Shown: positions 45,343-54,505, counted from the stretch's first letter. The stretch is DNA of 64,000 nucleotides from a bacterium (GCA_024742475.1 JANSYI010000007.1:62001-126000), one strand, 5' to 3'. Notes: a model not told the origin generated them from the letters alone. A program made the numbers and translations.

Positions 45343-45426
45343 TACCAGAGCCCGGACTCGAACCGGGACGTTGTCACCAACGGCGGATTTTGAGTCCGCT
45401 GCGTCTACCGATTTCGCCACTCTGGC
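45343..45426 (-). tRNA. tRNA-Leu (anticodon CAA)
   Basis: 84-nt class II tRNA. The acceptor GCCAGAG pairs with CTCTGGT, with discriminator A. The D-loop is GAAATCGGTAGACGC, and the anticodon loop CTCAAAA reads TTG codons (CAA at 45390-45392, complement). There is a variable arm as expected for Leu, and a T-loop GGTTCGAGTCC. CCA is not encoded. It is transcribed opposite to both flanking genes and is followed by its own terminator. Confidence 0.97.
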
Positions 45427-45517
45427 GCGAGGTCGCTCGATGTAGCAAGCGTTGGGCCCCGTTGCAAGCGCGGGGTGTGGCCGTGCGCAGGACCGCGGCG
45501 TGCAGCATAATCGATGC

Positions 45518-46114
45518 ATGACGGTCTCCGGGGGTCTGAGCGCACATCTCCTCTGCGCGGTCCCACAGCTGCTCGACCCCAACTTCGAGCGCGCGGTCAT
45601 CCTCATGCTCGAGCACAACCGCGAGGGCGCGCTGGGGTTGGTGCTCTCCGACGAGATGCCCGAGCCGCTCAGCGCGGTCCTGGGCGATCTCGACATCCTC
45701 TGGGCCGGTGAGGACGCCTCCCGGCTGCGCAAGGGCGGCCCGGTCGAGCCCTCGCGCGGGTGGATCTTGCACGCCACGCCGCAGTGGGACCCGACCGGCC
45801 AAGAGGTCTTGCCCGGGGTGTGGCTGACCACCTCCCTCGATTGCGTCGACCGCGAGCAGGCGATGGGCGAGGACGGCCGCTTCGTGTTCCTGCTCGGCTA
45901 CGCAGGGTGGGGCCCGCTGCAGCTCGAGGAGGAAATCGCGGCGGGATCTTGGGTCGCGGTCCCCATCGGCGCCGAAGGGGATGCCGGGCGCGTGCCGCCG
46001 GCGTGGCTGTTCGACGTCGCGCCCTCCGAACTCTGGGCGAAAGCGCTCGGCATCGTCGGCATCGACCCCGCCCGCCTCGTGGGCCTGCCCAACCGCGAAG
46101 CAGCGCTGCATTGA
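45518..46114 (+). CDS. YqgE/AlgH family protein
   Basis: 198 residues. The family pattern is clear: GLSAHLLCAVPQLLDPNFER, ILMLEHNREGALGLVLS, KGGPVEPSRGWILH and FLLGYAGWGPLQLEEEI. The protein is of uncharacterised biochemical function and is cytosolic. ATG 45518 gives the family N-terminus; the upstream open frame crosses the intergenic region next to the tRNA. Its length is close to the usual ~185. Confidence 0.93.
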   Translation: MTVSGGLSAHLLCAVPQLLDPNFERAVILMLEHNREGALGLVLSDEMPEPLSAVLGDLDILWAGEDASRLRKGGPVEPSRGWILHATPQWDPTGQEVLPGVWLTTSLDCVDREQAMGEDGRFVFLLGYAGWGPLQLEEEIAAGSWVAVPIGAEGDAGRVPPAWLFDVAPSELWAKALGIVGIDPARLVGLPNREAALH

Positions 46115-46173
46115 GGGCGTTCGCGCGTGCCTGATGGCCGAGCTGCAATAGCTTCGGTAGTCTTGCGCTCGCC

Positions 46174-47733
46174 ATGCTCCGCCGCTCCGCGATTTTTGTT
46201 GGTCTCTGCGTCCTCGCTCCCTCGGTCGCGGACGCGCAGGAGCCTCGGTTGATGCGGGACGACGTGCCCTGGGCGCTGCACCCGGGCGACGATCTGGACA
46301 AGACGCCCTTCGAGCGGCTCTACGGGGTCGCCGAGGAGGACCTGCGCGAGGTCGACGCCTTCTGGGACGGCAACCTGCTCTACACGAAGGACAGCGGCGC
46401 CCGTGAGGTCCTCGAGCAGCAGGGCCTGCCGCCGCAGCACGCGATCGCCTACGAGGCGTCGCCGGGGGTGCTCTACGTCGCAATGAACGGCGTCACGCTC
46501 ACGGGCCCCTGCGGGGCCGGCGGGGAGACGGCCAACGCGGCCAAGAAGTGCAGCGCGCTCGTCGACGCGGAGACGAGCTTTCCCGCGGCAGGCAACGCAG
46601 GGCAGCAGGCGGCGCTCTTCAACCAGCTCGCCGACTACTACGAGCCGTTCGACATCGTGCTCACCACCTCCGAGCCCCCCGAGTGGATGCCCTACACGAT
46701 GGCCGTCATCGGCGGTTCGGCGGGCAACGCCGGCCAGCCCGGGGGCGTGTGCGGGGTGGCCAACGTGCAGTGCGACGGACTGCGCCGCAACCACGTCTCG
46801 CTGACGTTTCCCGGCAGCTGCGGAGGATCGGCCGAGACCGCCGCGCAAGAGACCGCCCACAACTGGGGGCTCGAGCACACCGACAACACGACCGACCTGC
46901 TCTACCCGTACAACACCGGCGGGTTCAAGACCTTCGTCGACGACTGCATGGACATCAGCCACGCAACGGGCGACGGCGTGACGCAGTGCGACTACATTCA
47001 CGAGGAGTACTGTCCCGGCGGCGGGGGCGAGCAGCAAAACACCTACCAGGAGCTGCTCGGGGTGTTTGGGCCGCGCACGCCCGACGACCAGGCGCCGAGC
47101 ATCGTCGAGATCACGCCCCCCGACGGCAGCACGTTCACCACCGACGATGCCTTCACCGTCTCGGCTCGCATCGAGGAGAACTCCAACTTCGTCGCGGTGC
47201 GCTGGGAGCTGCAAGGTGGGGACACGACCCTGACGCGCTGCTCGAACAACGTGTGCGACCAGGACTTCAACGCCGGCGTCGGCTTCGACCCCAGCGAGGT
47301 CGACTGGGACTTCACGACCCTGACCTCGCCGCCGCCCGGTGAGTACACCTTCACGTTCGAGGTGCTCGACGCGTACGGCGGCTACGACACGCAGACGAGC
47401 ACCGTGACCGTGACGCAGGGGCGCGGCTCGGGCGGCGATCCGACCGGGGGCGGGGACGAGACCGGTGATCCGACCGCGGGCCCCGGCGGCACGGGCTCGG
47501 GCACCGACGACGGCCAGGGCTCTGGCTCCGCGTCGGCCTCGGACTCGGCGCCCGGCGGCGAGGGCAGCGGGGGCTCCGACGATGACGGCACCGACACCGA
47601 CACGGCAGGTGCCTCGGGCGAGGGCGAGGGCGGGGGTGGGGGCAGCGGCTGCAGCAATCGACCGCAGGGCACCCATGGCTTCTTGGCGCTCGCCTTGCTG
47701 GGATTGACGCTTCGAAGGCGGCGTCGCGGCTGA
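46174..47733 (+). CDS. MYXO-CTERM surface protein with metalloprotease-like motif
   Basis: 519 residues. The signal peptide ends at VADAQ. Residues ~200-250 contain QETAHNWGLEH, matching the metzincin zinc motif HExxHxxGxxH except that the first His is Gln. The catalytic Glu and the other two His are present. An Ig-like domain (~310-410) follows, then a Gly/Asp/Ser/Thr-rich low-complexity linker and a C-terminal SGC, hydrophobic helix and Arg cluster (LALLGLTLRRRRRG), the MYXO-CTERM sorting layout. It is probably a cell-surface protein; whether it is an active protease is uncertain because of the ligand change. Confidence 0.8.
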   Translation: MLRRSAIFVGLCVLAPSVADAQEPRLMRDDVPWALHPGDDLDKTPFERLYGVAEEDLREVDAFWDGNLLYTKDSGAREVLEQQGLPPQHAIAYEASPGVLYVAMNGVTLTGPCGAGGETANAAKKCSALVDAETSFPAAGNAGQQAALFNQLADYYEPFDIVLTTSEPPEWMPYTMAVIGGSAGNAGQPGGVCGVANVQCDGLRRNHVSLTFPGSCGGSAETAAQETAHNWGLEHTDNTTDLLYPYNTGGFKTFVDDCMDISHATGDGVTQCDYIHEEYCPGGGGEQQNTYQELLGVFGPRTPDDQAPSIVEITPPDGSTFTTDDAFTVSARIEENSNFVAVRWELQGGDTTLTRCSNNVCDQDFNAGVGFDPSEVDWDFTTLTSPPPGEYTFTFEVLDAYGGYDTQTSTVTVTQGRGSGGDPTGGGDETGDPTAGPGGTGSGTDDGQGSGSASASDSAPGGEGSGGSDDDGTDTDTAGASGEGEGGGGGSGCSNRPQGTHGFLALALLGLTLRRRRRG

Positions 47734-47829
47734 GCGGCGCCGCGGCGGGCCTGCTCGAACGGACCCCGGCTCGGCGCGGGCCACTTCTGCGTGATGCCGG
47801 CGGGCCCGGTGCTTGCATCGGCTGGTTGC

Positions 47830-48588
47830 ATGGCCCGCGGTCCGTACGTCACCCCTTGGCCGGTCGCCGAAGCGATCGCGCTGCGTTTGGCCCGTCATCA
47901 GGCACGCATCGTTCGGGTGGACGCCCAAGCCAGCCGGCGCCGGCTCACGCGGGTCCTGCCCGAGGCGGCCGTCGCCGGAGCGCTGGAGCTGGCGGCGGGG
48001 GAGCGGCCGTGCAGCGTCGACGCCGTCGTGTCGATCGAGGACGCGCTCGAGCCCGCGCCGCTGTGCCGGCAGCGGCTTCTCGAGCGGGCGAGCGCCGCGA
48101 CCGACGTGGTGATCATGTGCGAGCCCAACGAGCCCGGACGCGGCGTGGGTCGTACGATGCTGCGCGCAATCGATCCGGGCGTGTCCGTGCTCCGGTGCGA
48201 CGAGGTGCCCGATGGCATCGGCGGGACGCGGATGCGCACCGAGGTGGAGGCGCCGCAGACCTGGTTCGTCGCGAGCGCGGCCGCGTGGCGGTTCTGCGAC
48301 GGCGCCGAGTCGATTCGCGACGGCTTCTTGCGCCGCCTCGCGCGGATGCGGCCCGAGCAGATGGTGATGGGCGTGCGCCGGATCCTCGGCCGCTTCCCCT
48401 ACGCCTACGAGCTGTTCGTGCTCGCCGGGGCCGAGCTGGCCAACCGCAGCGACGACGCGGGCGTGCAGCGGCTGCGCGGCGAGCTGACCCTGCACCCGGG
48501 CGCCCCGGCGTGGGTGCTCGCGCGGCTGCGGGAAGCCCAGGTCAGCACGACCGCGCTTGCACCGACCGCCGCACAGACGGGCTCCTGA
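47830..48588 (+). CDS. Hypothetical protein
   Basis: 252 residues, unrecognised. Alpha/beta composition, no TM or signal, basic at the start (ARHQARIVRVDAQASRRRLT). Hydrophobic strands SVDAVVSIEDAL and TDVVIMCEPNE alternate with helices, which could be a Rossmann-like fold. The later part has PEQMVMGVRRILGRFPYAYELFVLAG. ATG 47830 (MARGPYVTPWPV) was chosen; GTG 47791 is an alternative. It ends 15 nt before a large hairpin. No partner gene suggests a function. Confidence 0.55.
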   Translation: MARGPYVTPWPVAEAIALRLARHQARIVRVDAQASRRRLTRVLPEAAVAGALELAAGERPCSVDAVVSIEDALEPAPLCRQRLLERASAATDVVIMCEPNEPGRGVGRTMLRAIDPGVSVLRCDEVPDGIGGTRMRTEVEAPQTWFVASAAAWRFCDGAESIRDGFLRRLARMRPEQMVMGVRRILGRFPYAYELFVLAGAELANRSDDAGVQRLRGELTLHPGAPAWVLARLREAQVSTTALAPTAAQTGS

Positions 48589-48603
48589 GGCATCCTCGGC
48601 CTC

Positions 48604-48655
48604 CCCCACGAACGAGAGGCGTCCGACACGTGCCGGACGCCTCTCGTTCGTGGGG
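48604..48655. terminator. 22-bp perfect stem between convergent genes
   Basis: Arms 48604-48625 and 48634-48655 are exact complements, with an 8-nt loop containing the palindrome CACGTG. It lies between the stop at 48588 (plus) and the stop at 48672 (minus), so it can terminate both. No T-run follows on either strand. The length and perfection exceed those of ordinary terminators. Confidence 0.6.
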
Positions 48656-48671
48656 CGAGCCTCGCGCGCGC

Positions 48672-49169
48672 TCAGGCCACTGCGCGGAGCTCTTGCGTCT
48701 TGGCCTGCGCGTCGAGCCGCGGGGCGGTCGCGCTCTGCCGCAGGGTCAACGGCGCGCCGACGAACTCGCAGCCCAGCCACGTCGCGCCCGGCCCGACGCA
48801 GCGGACCTCGAGCGCGAGGTCGACCCGCTCGACGCTCGGGCGGGTCTGCACGCTCAGCAGCAGCGAGCTTCCAACCACCACGCCCAGCGGCTCGGGGACG
48901 GTGAGGCGGAGTCCGCCGCCGCCGAGGTCGACCACCGTGCATGTCGACGAGCGCGCGCCGAAGCGCACGGTGGCTCCGAGCTGGGCCGGGAAGCGTCGGT
49001 ACGTGCGACGGTCGTCCGCCTCTCGAATGGCGTCGGGCGCATCGGAGCCGAGGAAGCTGCGCAGGTGATAGAACTCGGGGTCGCTCTTGGCAGCGCCCGC
49101 GTGCAGCAGGGTCTGAAAGCGAATCACTGCGGTCAGGAAGCTGCGCTCGGAGGGGGTCACACCCTGCAC
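48672..49169 (-). CDS. PilZ domain protein
   Basis: 165 residues. A helical N-terminus (SFLTAVIRFQTLLHA) precedes the PilZ domain, with the c-di-GMP-binding arginine box DRRTYRRFPAQ and the second motif DLGGGG in place of the usual D/N-x-S-x-x-G. The arginine motif is intact; the changed second motif makes c-di-GMP affinity uncertain. The C-terminal tail is Ala/Gln-rich. It is the last gene of a three-gene minus-strand set (50451 to 48672). Confidence 0.8.
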   Translation of the reverse strand: MQGVTPSERSFLTAVIRFQTLLHAGAAKSDPEFYHLRSFLGSDAPDAIREADDRRTYRRFPAQLGATVRFGARSSTCTVVDLGGGGLRLTVPEPLGVVVGSSLLLSVQTRPSVERVDLALEVRCVGPGATWLGCEFVGAPLTLRQSATAPRLDAQAKTQELRAVA

Positions 49170-49214
49170 ATCGGGCCCGCGCGAGACCGCCTTGAGTGCT
49201 GCCCCGAACGCGAA

Positions 49215-49622
49215 CTACTTCGTGTCGCCGCGGCCGAGACCGAGCCCGTGCACCGCGAGCGCGGCCCAACCCGCCATCAAACACAGCCCACCGACGGGCG
49301 TGACCGCGCCAAGGACCCGGGGTCCACCGAGCACGATGGCGTCGAGCGTGCCGGCGAAGATCACGATGCCGACGACGAAGGCGATCGCGGCGACGCGCAG
49401 CGCCTTGGTGAAGCTCGTCCGGCCCAGGGCGGCGACACCCACGAGCACCGCGGCGTGCAGCTGCTGGTAGTGCGCAGCGGTGCGCCAGATCTCGAGGTCG
49501 CGCGTGGGGACGGCGTCGCGCAGCGCGTGAGCGCCAAACGCCCCGGCGGCGACGCCGATCAGGCCCAAGACGGCACCGACGACGAGCACCCGGCCGGCGA
49601 GAGGTTCGATGGGAGCGCTCAT
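49215..49622 (-). CDS. DUF423 small membrane protein
   Basis: 135 residues with four TM helices. The family pattern is present: GVAAGAFGAHALRD, WRTAAHYQQLHAAVL, FAGTLDAIVLGGPRVLGAVTPVGG and MAGWAALAV. DUF423 (YgdD-like) proteins have no known biochemical role. The start ATG at 49622 lies 1 nt after the stop of the upstream DUF5329-like gene, so they share a transcript. Confidence 0.88.
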   Translation of the reverse strand: MSAPIEPLAGRVLVVGAVLGLIGVAAGAFGAHALRDAVPTRDLEIWRTAAHYQQLHAAVLVGVAALGRTSFTKALRVAAIAFVVGIVIFAGTLDAIVLGGPRVLGAVTPVGGLCLMAGWAALAVHGLGLGRGDTK

Positions 49623-49623
49623 C

Positions 49624-50451
49624 TCAGGGTGCGCCTCCCTTGGACAGCGCTTGGCGACGGGTCTCGAGCTGCGCCTCGAGCCAGCCCCGGAACGGCTCTT
49701 CGCGACCGTCGCGGTAGACGACCAGGTAGGGCGTCATGGAGACGAACGCGTCGCTGGCGATCTCTTCGATGAACGTGTCGAGGTCGTTGATGTCCTTGCC
49801 GAGCAGCTCCCACTTCTTGCGCAGCATCTCGGAGAACTCCGGCCCGGTGTACTCCTTGCGCTTGCCCTTGACCTTGCCGCGCGGGGTCTTGCGAGGCGGC
49901 GCGACGAAGGTGTGCTGGCTGCGCTCGACGATCGCGAGCGCGTCGAGGATGCCGACCTCGCGGGTGCGCACGGGGACGGTGCCGCCGCCCGCGTCGTTGC
50001 CCGCGTCCGCGTCCTTGCGCGCGACGTAGACCGCCCCCTCCATCTCGGAGAGCCGCTTGAGCAGCCAGTCGGAGACGGGCAGCATCGTGCCGTCGGAGAG
50101 GCGGACGAGGTCGGGCGACTTGGAGCGCGCCAGGCCTGCGCCGATGCTGTCGATGAACTGGGTCGCCGTGACGACGCCGCCGGGGGTCCGGGCCAGCCGC
50201 CGCTCGAGCTCGTTGGCGGCCGCCTCGCTGTCGTGGGTCTCGCCGTCTTGCACGAACTGCAGGCCGCTCTCGCGCACCGCCTCGACGAGTGCGCGAATCT
50301 TGTCGACCTCCGAGAGGCGCTCTCCATCGCCGTGCCGCGCGGAGCGAGCGGGCTCTTCGGATACGTGCACCTCACCGTCGGAGGACGGGCAGCCCGCGAG
50401 GAGCACGCACGCGATCGCAGCTGCGCGCCACGCGGTCGAAAGACTCTGCAT
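49624..50451 (-). CDS. DUF5329-like lipoprotein
   Basis: 275 residues. The lipobox LLAGC (about residue 21) follows a signal peptide (TAWRAAAIACVLLAGC). The part KIRALVEAVRESGLQFVQDG and the segment TATQFIDSIGAGLARSKSP resemble DUF5329, a family of unknown function. The C-terminal ~130 residues, which include a Lys/Arg-rich stretch (RKTPRGKVKGKRKEYTG), are additional. ATG 50451 gives the signal peptide. It is divergent from rarA by 79 bp. Confidence 0.7.
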   Translation of the reverse strand: MQSLSTAWRAAAIACVLLAGCPSSDGEVHVSEEPARSARHGDGERLSEVDKIRALVEAVRESGLQFVQDGETHDSEAAANELERRLARTPGGVVTATQFIDSIGAGLARSKSPDLVRLSDGTMLPVSDWLLKRLSEMEGAVYVARKDADAGNDAGGGTVPVRTREVGILDALAIVERSQHTFVAPPRKTPRGKVKGKRKEYTGPEFSEMLRKKWELLGKDINDLDTFIEEIASDAFVSMTPYLVVYRDGREEPFRGWLEAQLETRRQALSKGGAP

Positions 50452-50530
50452 CCGGGCGCCAAGGTAGCACCACGGGGCGCGAGCGACATCTCGGCGCCGC
50501 ACACTCTGCTGATGTACGGTGTTTCGCACC

Positions 50531-51877
50531 GTGAGTTCCGACGCGCAGGACCTGTTCGAGGTTGCGGCCATGCAGGACCCCGAGGCGACGCCGCTGGCCG
50601 AGCGCATGCGCCCCAGAACGCTGGGCGAGTACGTGGGGCAAGAGCACGTGATCGGGCCGGGCAAGCTGCTGCGGCGCGCGATCGAAGCCGACCGGATCCC
50701 CTCGATGATCCTCTGGGGGCCTCCAGGCACCGGCAAGACCACGTTGGCCAGGATCGTCGCGCATTCCACGGGCGCCGCGTTCGAGGTGCTCTCGGCGGTC
50801 AGCGCAGGGGTGAAGGACATCCGCGCGGTGATCGGGCGGGCCAAGCAGCGTCGCCGCGACGCGGGCCAACGCACCGTTCTGTTCATCGACGAGATCCATC
50901 GGTTCAACAAGAGCCAGCAAGACGCGCTGCTGCCCCACGTCGAGGCGGGGGTGTGCAGGCTGATCGGCGCGACGACCGAAAACCCGAGCTTCGAGGTCAA
51001 CGCGGCGCTGCTCAGCCGCGCGCGCGTGTTTTCCCTGCGGCAGCTCGGACCGCAGGACATCGCCCAGGTGCTTGCGCGTGCCCTCGAAGACGAGACGCGG
51101 GGCTTGGGGTTGCGCGGAATCCGTGCGGAACCTCGGCTGCTCGAGGCGCTCGGGAGGGCGGCCCAAGGCGACGCCCGCCGGGCGCTGACGACCCTGGAGA
51201 TGGCGGTCGACCTGGTGCCGGCCGGGGAGGACACGCTGACCCCCGCGCACGTCGGCGAGGCGCTCGGCGGTCGCGCGCTGCGGTACGACAAGGCCGGGGA
51301 GGAGCACTACAACGTCGTCTCGGCGTTCATCAAGAGCATGCGGGCCAGCGACGCCGACGCGGCGGTGTACTGGCTCGCCCGCATGCTCGAGTCGGGCGAG
51401 GACCTCATGTTCGTCGCCCGGCGCATCGTGATCTTCGCGTCCGAAGACGTCGGCAACGCAGACCCCCAGGCGCTCGTGGTCGCCAGCGCTGCAGCGAACG
51501 CGGCGCGCTTCGTCGGGCTGCCCGAGGCGGTGCTCCCCCTCTCGCAAGCGACGCAGTACCTGTCGCTGGCCCCCAAGAGCAACACGGCGCTCGCGGCCTA
51601 CTTCGCCGCGCGCAAGGACGTACGGCGGCATGGTGCGCTCGATGTGCCGATGGCGGTGCGCAACGCAGTGACGGCCCTGATGAAGCAGTCGGGCTACGGC
51701 GCCGGTTACAAGTATCCGCACGAGGCCGACGGCGGCGTCGATCGGGGCCACGCCTCGTACCTCCCCGACGCCTTGGCCCAGGGACCACAGGGTCCGCCGC
51801 GCTACGTCGAGCCCGCGCGAGGCTGGGAAGCCGAGGCGGCGGCGCGGCTGCGAGCGGCTCGCGGCGACGAGGATTGA
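50531..51877 (+). CDS. rarA: Replication-associated recombination protein A
   Basis: 448 residues. An AAA+ ATPase of the MgsA/WRNIP1 family, a clamp-loader relative acting at stalled replication forks. Features are LAERMRPRTLGEYVGQEH, Walker A GPPGTGKT, Walker B LFIDEIHRF, the sensor GATTENPSFEVN and the MgsA C-terminal tetramerisation region (YWLARMLESGEDLMFVARR; ASEDVGNADP). GTG 50531 is used; GTG 50519 is an alternative four codons earlier. Downstream at 51950 is pdxJ. Confidence 0.95.
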   Translation: MSSDAQDLFEVAAMQDPEATPLAERMRPRTLGEYVGQEHVIGPGKLLRRAIEADRIPSMILWGPPGTGKTTLARIVAHSTGAAFEVLSAVSAGVKDIRAVIGRAKQRRRDAGQRTVLFIDEIHRFNKSQQDALLPHVEAGVCRLIGATTENPSFEVNAALLSRARVFSLRQLGPQDIAQVLARALEDETRGLGLRGIRAEPRLLEALGRAAQGDARRALTTLEMAVDLVPAGEDTLTPAHVGEALGGRALRYDKAGEEHYNVVSAFIKSMRASDADAAVYWLARMLESGEDLMFVARRIVIFASEDVGNADPQALVVASAAANAARFVGLPEAVLPLSQATQYLSLAPKSNTALAAYFAARKDVRRHGALDVPMAVRNAVTALMKQSGYGAGYKYPHEADGGVDRGHASYLPDALAQGPQGPPRYVEPARGWEAEAAARLRAARGDED

Positions 51878-51949
51878 GCGCCGCAGGGCATCGGGGCGCC
51901 GACGTCCACCGCGAGGACGCAGACGCCGATGTGCTGTAGGCTCCGCGCC

Positions 51950-52705
51950 GTGGTCCGTCTGAGCGTCAACGTGAACAAGATCGCCACGCTGCGGAACTCG
52001 AGGACGCGGCAAGCGGGGCCGACGTCGCGAGGCTATCCAAGCGTGGTGGAGGGGACACGGGCCTGCATCGAGGCGGGCGCCACGGGCATCACGGTACATC
52101 CGCGCCCCGACGCCCGCCACATCACCCTGACCGACGTCCGCGAGCTCGCCGACCTGCTCGCGCCGCTGCGAGATCAGGTCGAGTACAACATCGAGGGCGA
52201 TCCGAGGCCCGAGCTGATGGACTTGGTGGAGGCCGTGCGCCCGCATCAGGTGACGCTCGTGCCCGTGCGGCCAGGCGAGATCACCTCGCAGGCGGGGTGG
52301 CCAGCCGACACGCCCATGGGCCCGATGCGCTCGCTCATCGAGCGCATGCACGAGGCGTCCGTGCGCGTGAGCGTGTTCGTCGATCCCGAGCCGGCGCCGA
52401 TCGACTGGGCCGCGGAGCTCGGAGCCGATCGCGTCGAGCTGTTTACCGAACCCTTCGCCATCGCCTACGCCCGCAGCGAAGCCGAGGGGCGCCGCAGCTA
52501 CGAGACCTACGTCCGCGCGGCCGAGCACGCCCACGCCCGAGGCCTGGGCCTCAACGCAGGTCACGACCTCGACGCCGAGAACCTGACCCTGTTCGGGGGG
52601 CTGCCGCACCTCGACGAGGTCTCGATCGGCCACGCCATCATCGCCGACGCCCTCTTCGAAGGCCTCGCCGCGACCATCCGCAAATACCTCGACGCCCTCC
52701 CGTAG
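51950..52705 (+). CDS. pdxJ: Pyridoxine 5'-phosphate synthase
   Basis: 251 residues, TIM barrel. It condenses 3-amino-1-hydroxyacetone phosphate with deoxyxylulose phosphate to give pyridoxine phosphate. The signatures are LSVNVNKIATLRNSR at the N-terminus, GITVHPRPDARHI, VEYNIEGDP, VSVFVDPE, LGLNAGHDL and VSIGHAIIADAL. GTG 51950 starts the conserved N-terminus directly. No other pyridoxal genes are nearby. Confidence 0.95.
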   Translation: MVRLSVNVNKIATLRNSRTRQAGPTSRGYPSVVEGTRACIEAGATGITVHPRPDARHITLTDVRELADLLAPLRDQVEYNIEGDPRPELMDLVEAVRPHQVTLVPVRPGEITSQAGWPADTPMGPMRSLIERMHEASVRVSVFVDPEPAPIDWAAELGADRVELFTEPFAIAYARSEAEGRRSYETYVRAAEHAHARGLGLNAGHDLDAENLTLFGGLPHLDEVSIGHAIIADALFEGLAATIRKYLDALP

Positions 52706-52729
52706 CCGGAGGGGGCGCCTCGGCCGTCC

Positions 52730-54445
52730 TCACCCGCCGAGCTCGGCGATGATGCCTTCGACCCTGACCTGGTCGCGGCGGCGGCCGGGGGTGAGCTCGA
52801 GGTAGCGCTGGTAGTGTTCGAGCGCCTCGGCGTCGTGTCCGAGCTCGCGCTCGATGTCGCCGAGGAGGCGGTGCAGGTCGCCGACGTCGGGCGCGAGGGC
52901 GAGGGCGACTTTGGCCGACCACAAGGCGCGTCCGGGGTAGCCACCGGTGAGCAGGCCGCGGGCGTGCCGGACGAGCTCGATGGCTTCTTGATAGTCGCGG
53001 TAGGCCTCGGCGTACAGGAGGGGGTCGGCGGGGAGATCGTCCAGCGGCGTGGAGGGGGCGTCGTCGCGGCCGAGGAGGTCGCGCAGATCGAACGCCTGAA
53101 ACCGACCGAGGCCGGAGGGCCCCTCGGAGACCCACAGGACCATCGCCGAAGCGTCGACGATCACCGCGTGGGTGACCGTGAGGTTCTCCAGTGCGTTGCG
53201 GTTGCCCAGGCCGAGCACGGCGCCGCCGAGCCCTCGACGGTCTCGCAAGATGGCGGCGGCACGGTCGACGGTGACCGGGCCCCCCTCGGTCAGCAGCTCC
53301 TCGAGGCGGTCGTACCGGTAGCCGCTCGAGGTGTAGCGGCGGATCCAGTCGTTCTGCAGATCGCCCTCGAACGCCTCCTTGACCATGTGGTTCGTCGCCC
53401 AGAGCACCGCGTCGTCCTCGCCCCGCGTGGTCCTTCGATCTTCGCGGTCGCGTGCCGCGAGCTCGAGGACGACCGATTTTCGCTGCACGCCATCACCGAC
53501 GAGCACGACGCCCGAGGTGCGCAGCTTGGCGTCTTGCAGCATCGCCGTGGCCGTCTCGAGGGTGTCGGCCCGCTCGAGCACGTCGCGCAGGACCAAGGGC
53601 AGGGGCGCGCCCTCTTCGAGGGGGTCGTCGGTGCGGGCCGCGTTGACCGAGACGAAGATGCCTCGCGCGTTGATGCCGGTGACCACGCCGAGCATGCCGC
53701 CCCACCCAACCGACACGTACGGGTAGCGGCCGTCGGGGCGCACGACCGTGACCACCGGGTCGACCCCGAGCTCGCCGTCGGTGTCGATGCTCAGGGAGCG
53801 GCCGATGACGAGGTTGCCCCGCTCGGAGGACCCCGGCCGCTTGCTGCTCGCCGCGAACATGGACCCCTCGAGCACCACGTCTTCGAGCCGCTGCGCGAGG
53901 CCGTGCATGCACTGGTAGAGGAAGAGGCGCTGGTATGCGCTCATGCGATCGCTGGCGGCCTCGGGGATGGCCGCGGCGAGGGCCGCGAGCTCGAGCCGGC
54001 GCTCTTCGGCGAGGTAGTCGTCGGCGGCGCGGTAGTCCCAGCGCAGCAGCATCGAGGCCGTCCACTGCTCGACGCCCGAGCCGTACCGCTGCTCGACGTA
54101 CCGCGCCATCGCCTGGTCGAGCTCGTCGAAGAGCCGTGACCCGAGGCGCCCGTGGGCGTCGCCGATGCCGACGGGTGCGCCCTCGAGGTGCATCTGCCAG
54201 ATCTTGCCGTCGCGGGTGAGGCTGCTGCGTCCGTAGTGGACGGTGCGTCCTGTCTCGTCGACGGTGAACGTGGAGGGCTCGACGGCGACCTCGGGGCCAT
54301 CGAGATCGGTGAAGCCCAGGTAGCCCGAGTAGCTGACCGCGATGAACACGAAGGTGAGCCCGGCGAGGACTCCGACCGCGCGCAACAGGGCGAACACACG
54401 AGAATCGACCGTGCGAGGGCCGCCGCCGAGGCTCGTGCGCGCCAT
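52730..54445 (-). CDS. C45/Ntn-type acyltransferase-hydrolase with C-terminal TPR
   Basis: 571 residues. A TM or signal anchor lies at ~19-41 (FALLRAVGVLAGLTFVFIAV). The central ~330 residues resemble the peptidase C45/penicillin acyltransferase-type Ntn fold (MLGVVTGINARGIFVSVNA; TNHMVKEAF; ILRDRRG). At the expected self-cleavage point the sequence is EGSMFAAS, so a Ser takes the place of the usual nucleophile Cys; Ntn enzymes may use Ser, so it may still work. The C-terminal ~70 residues carry TPR-like helices (GDIERELGHDAEALEHYQRY). ATG 54445 is preferred to the upstream ATG at 54481. Substrate unknown, perhaps an acyl or peptide amide. Confidence 0.7.
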   Translation of the reverse strand: MARTSLGGGPRTVDSRVFALLRAVGVLAGLTFVFIAVSYSGYLGFTDLDGPEVAVEPSTFTVDETGRTVHYGRSSLTRDGKIWQMHLEGAPVGIGDAHGRLGSRLFDELDQAMARYVEQRYGSGVEQWTASMLLRWDYRAADDYLAEERRLELAALAAAIPEAASDRMSAYQRLFLYQCMHGLAQRLEDVVLEGSMFAASSKRPGSSERGNLVIGRSLSIDTDGELGVDPVVTVVRPDGRYPYVSVGWGGMLGVVTGINARGIFVSVNAARTDDPLEEGAPLPLVLRDVLERADTLETATAMLQDAKLRTSGVVLVGDGVQRKSVVLELAARDREDRRTTRGEDDAVLWATNHMVKEAFEGDLQNDWIRRYTSSGYRYDRLEELLTEGGPVTVDRAAAILRDRRGLGGAVLGLGNRNALENLTVTHAVIVDASAMVLWVSEGPSGLGRFQAFDLRDLLGRDDAPSTPLDDLPADPLLYAEAYRDYQEAIELVRHARGLLTGGYPGRALWSAKVALALAPDVGDLHRLLGDIERELGHDAEALEHYQRYLELTPGRRRDQVRVEGIIAELGG

Positions 54446-54505
54446 CGCCGGGTCATAGCGTCTTCGGGGCAGCCGCGCCACCGTGCTGCTACCCTTCGAG
54501 CCGCG

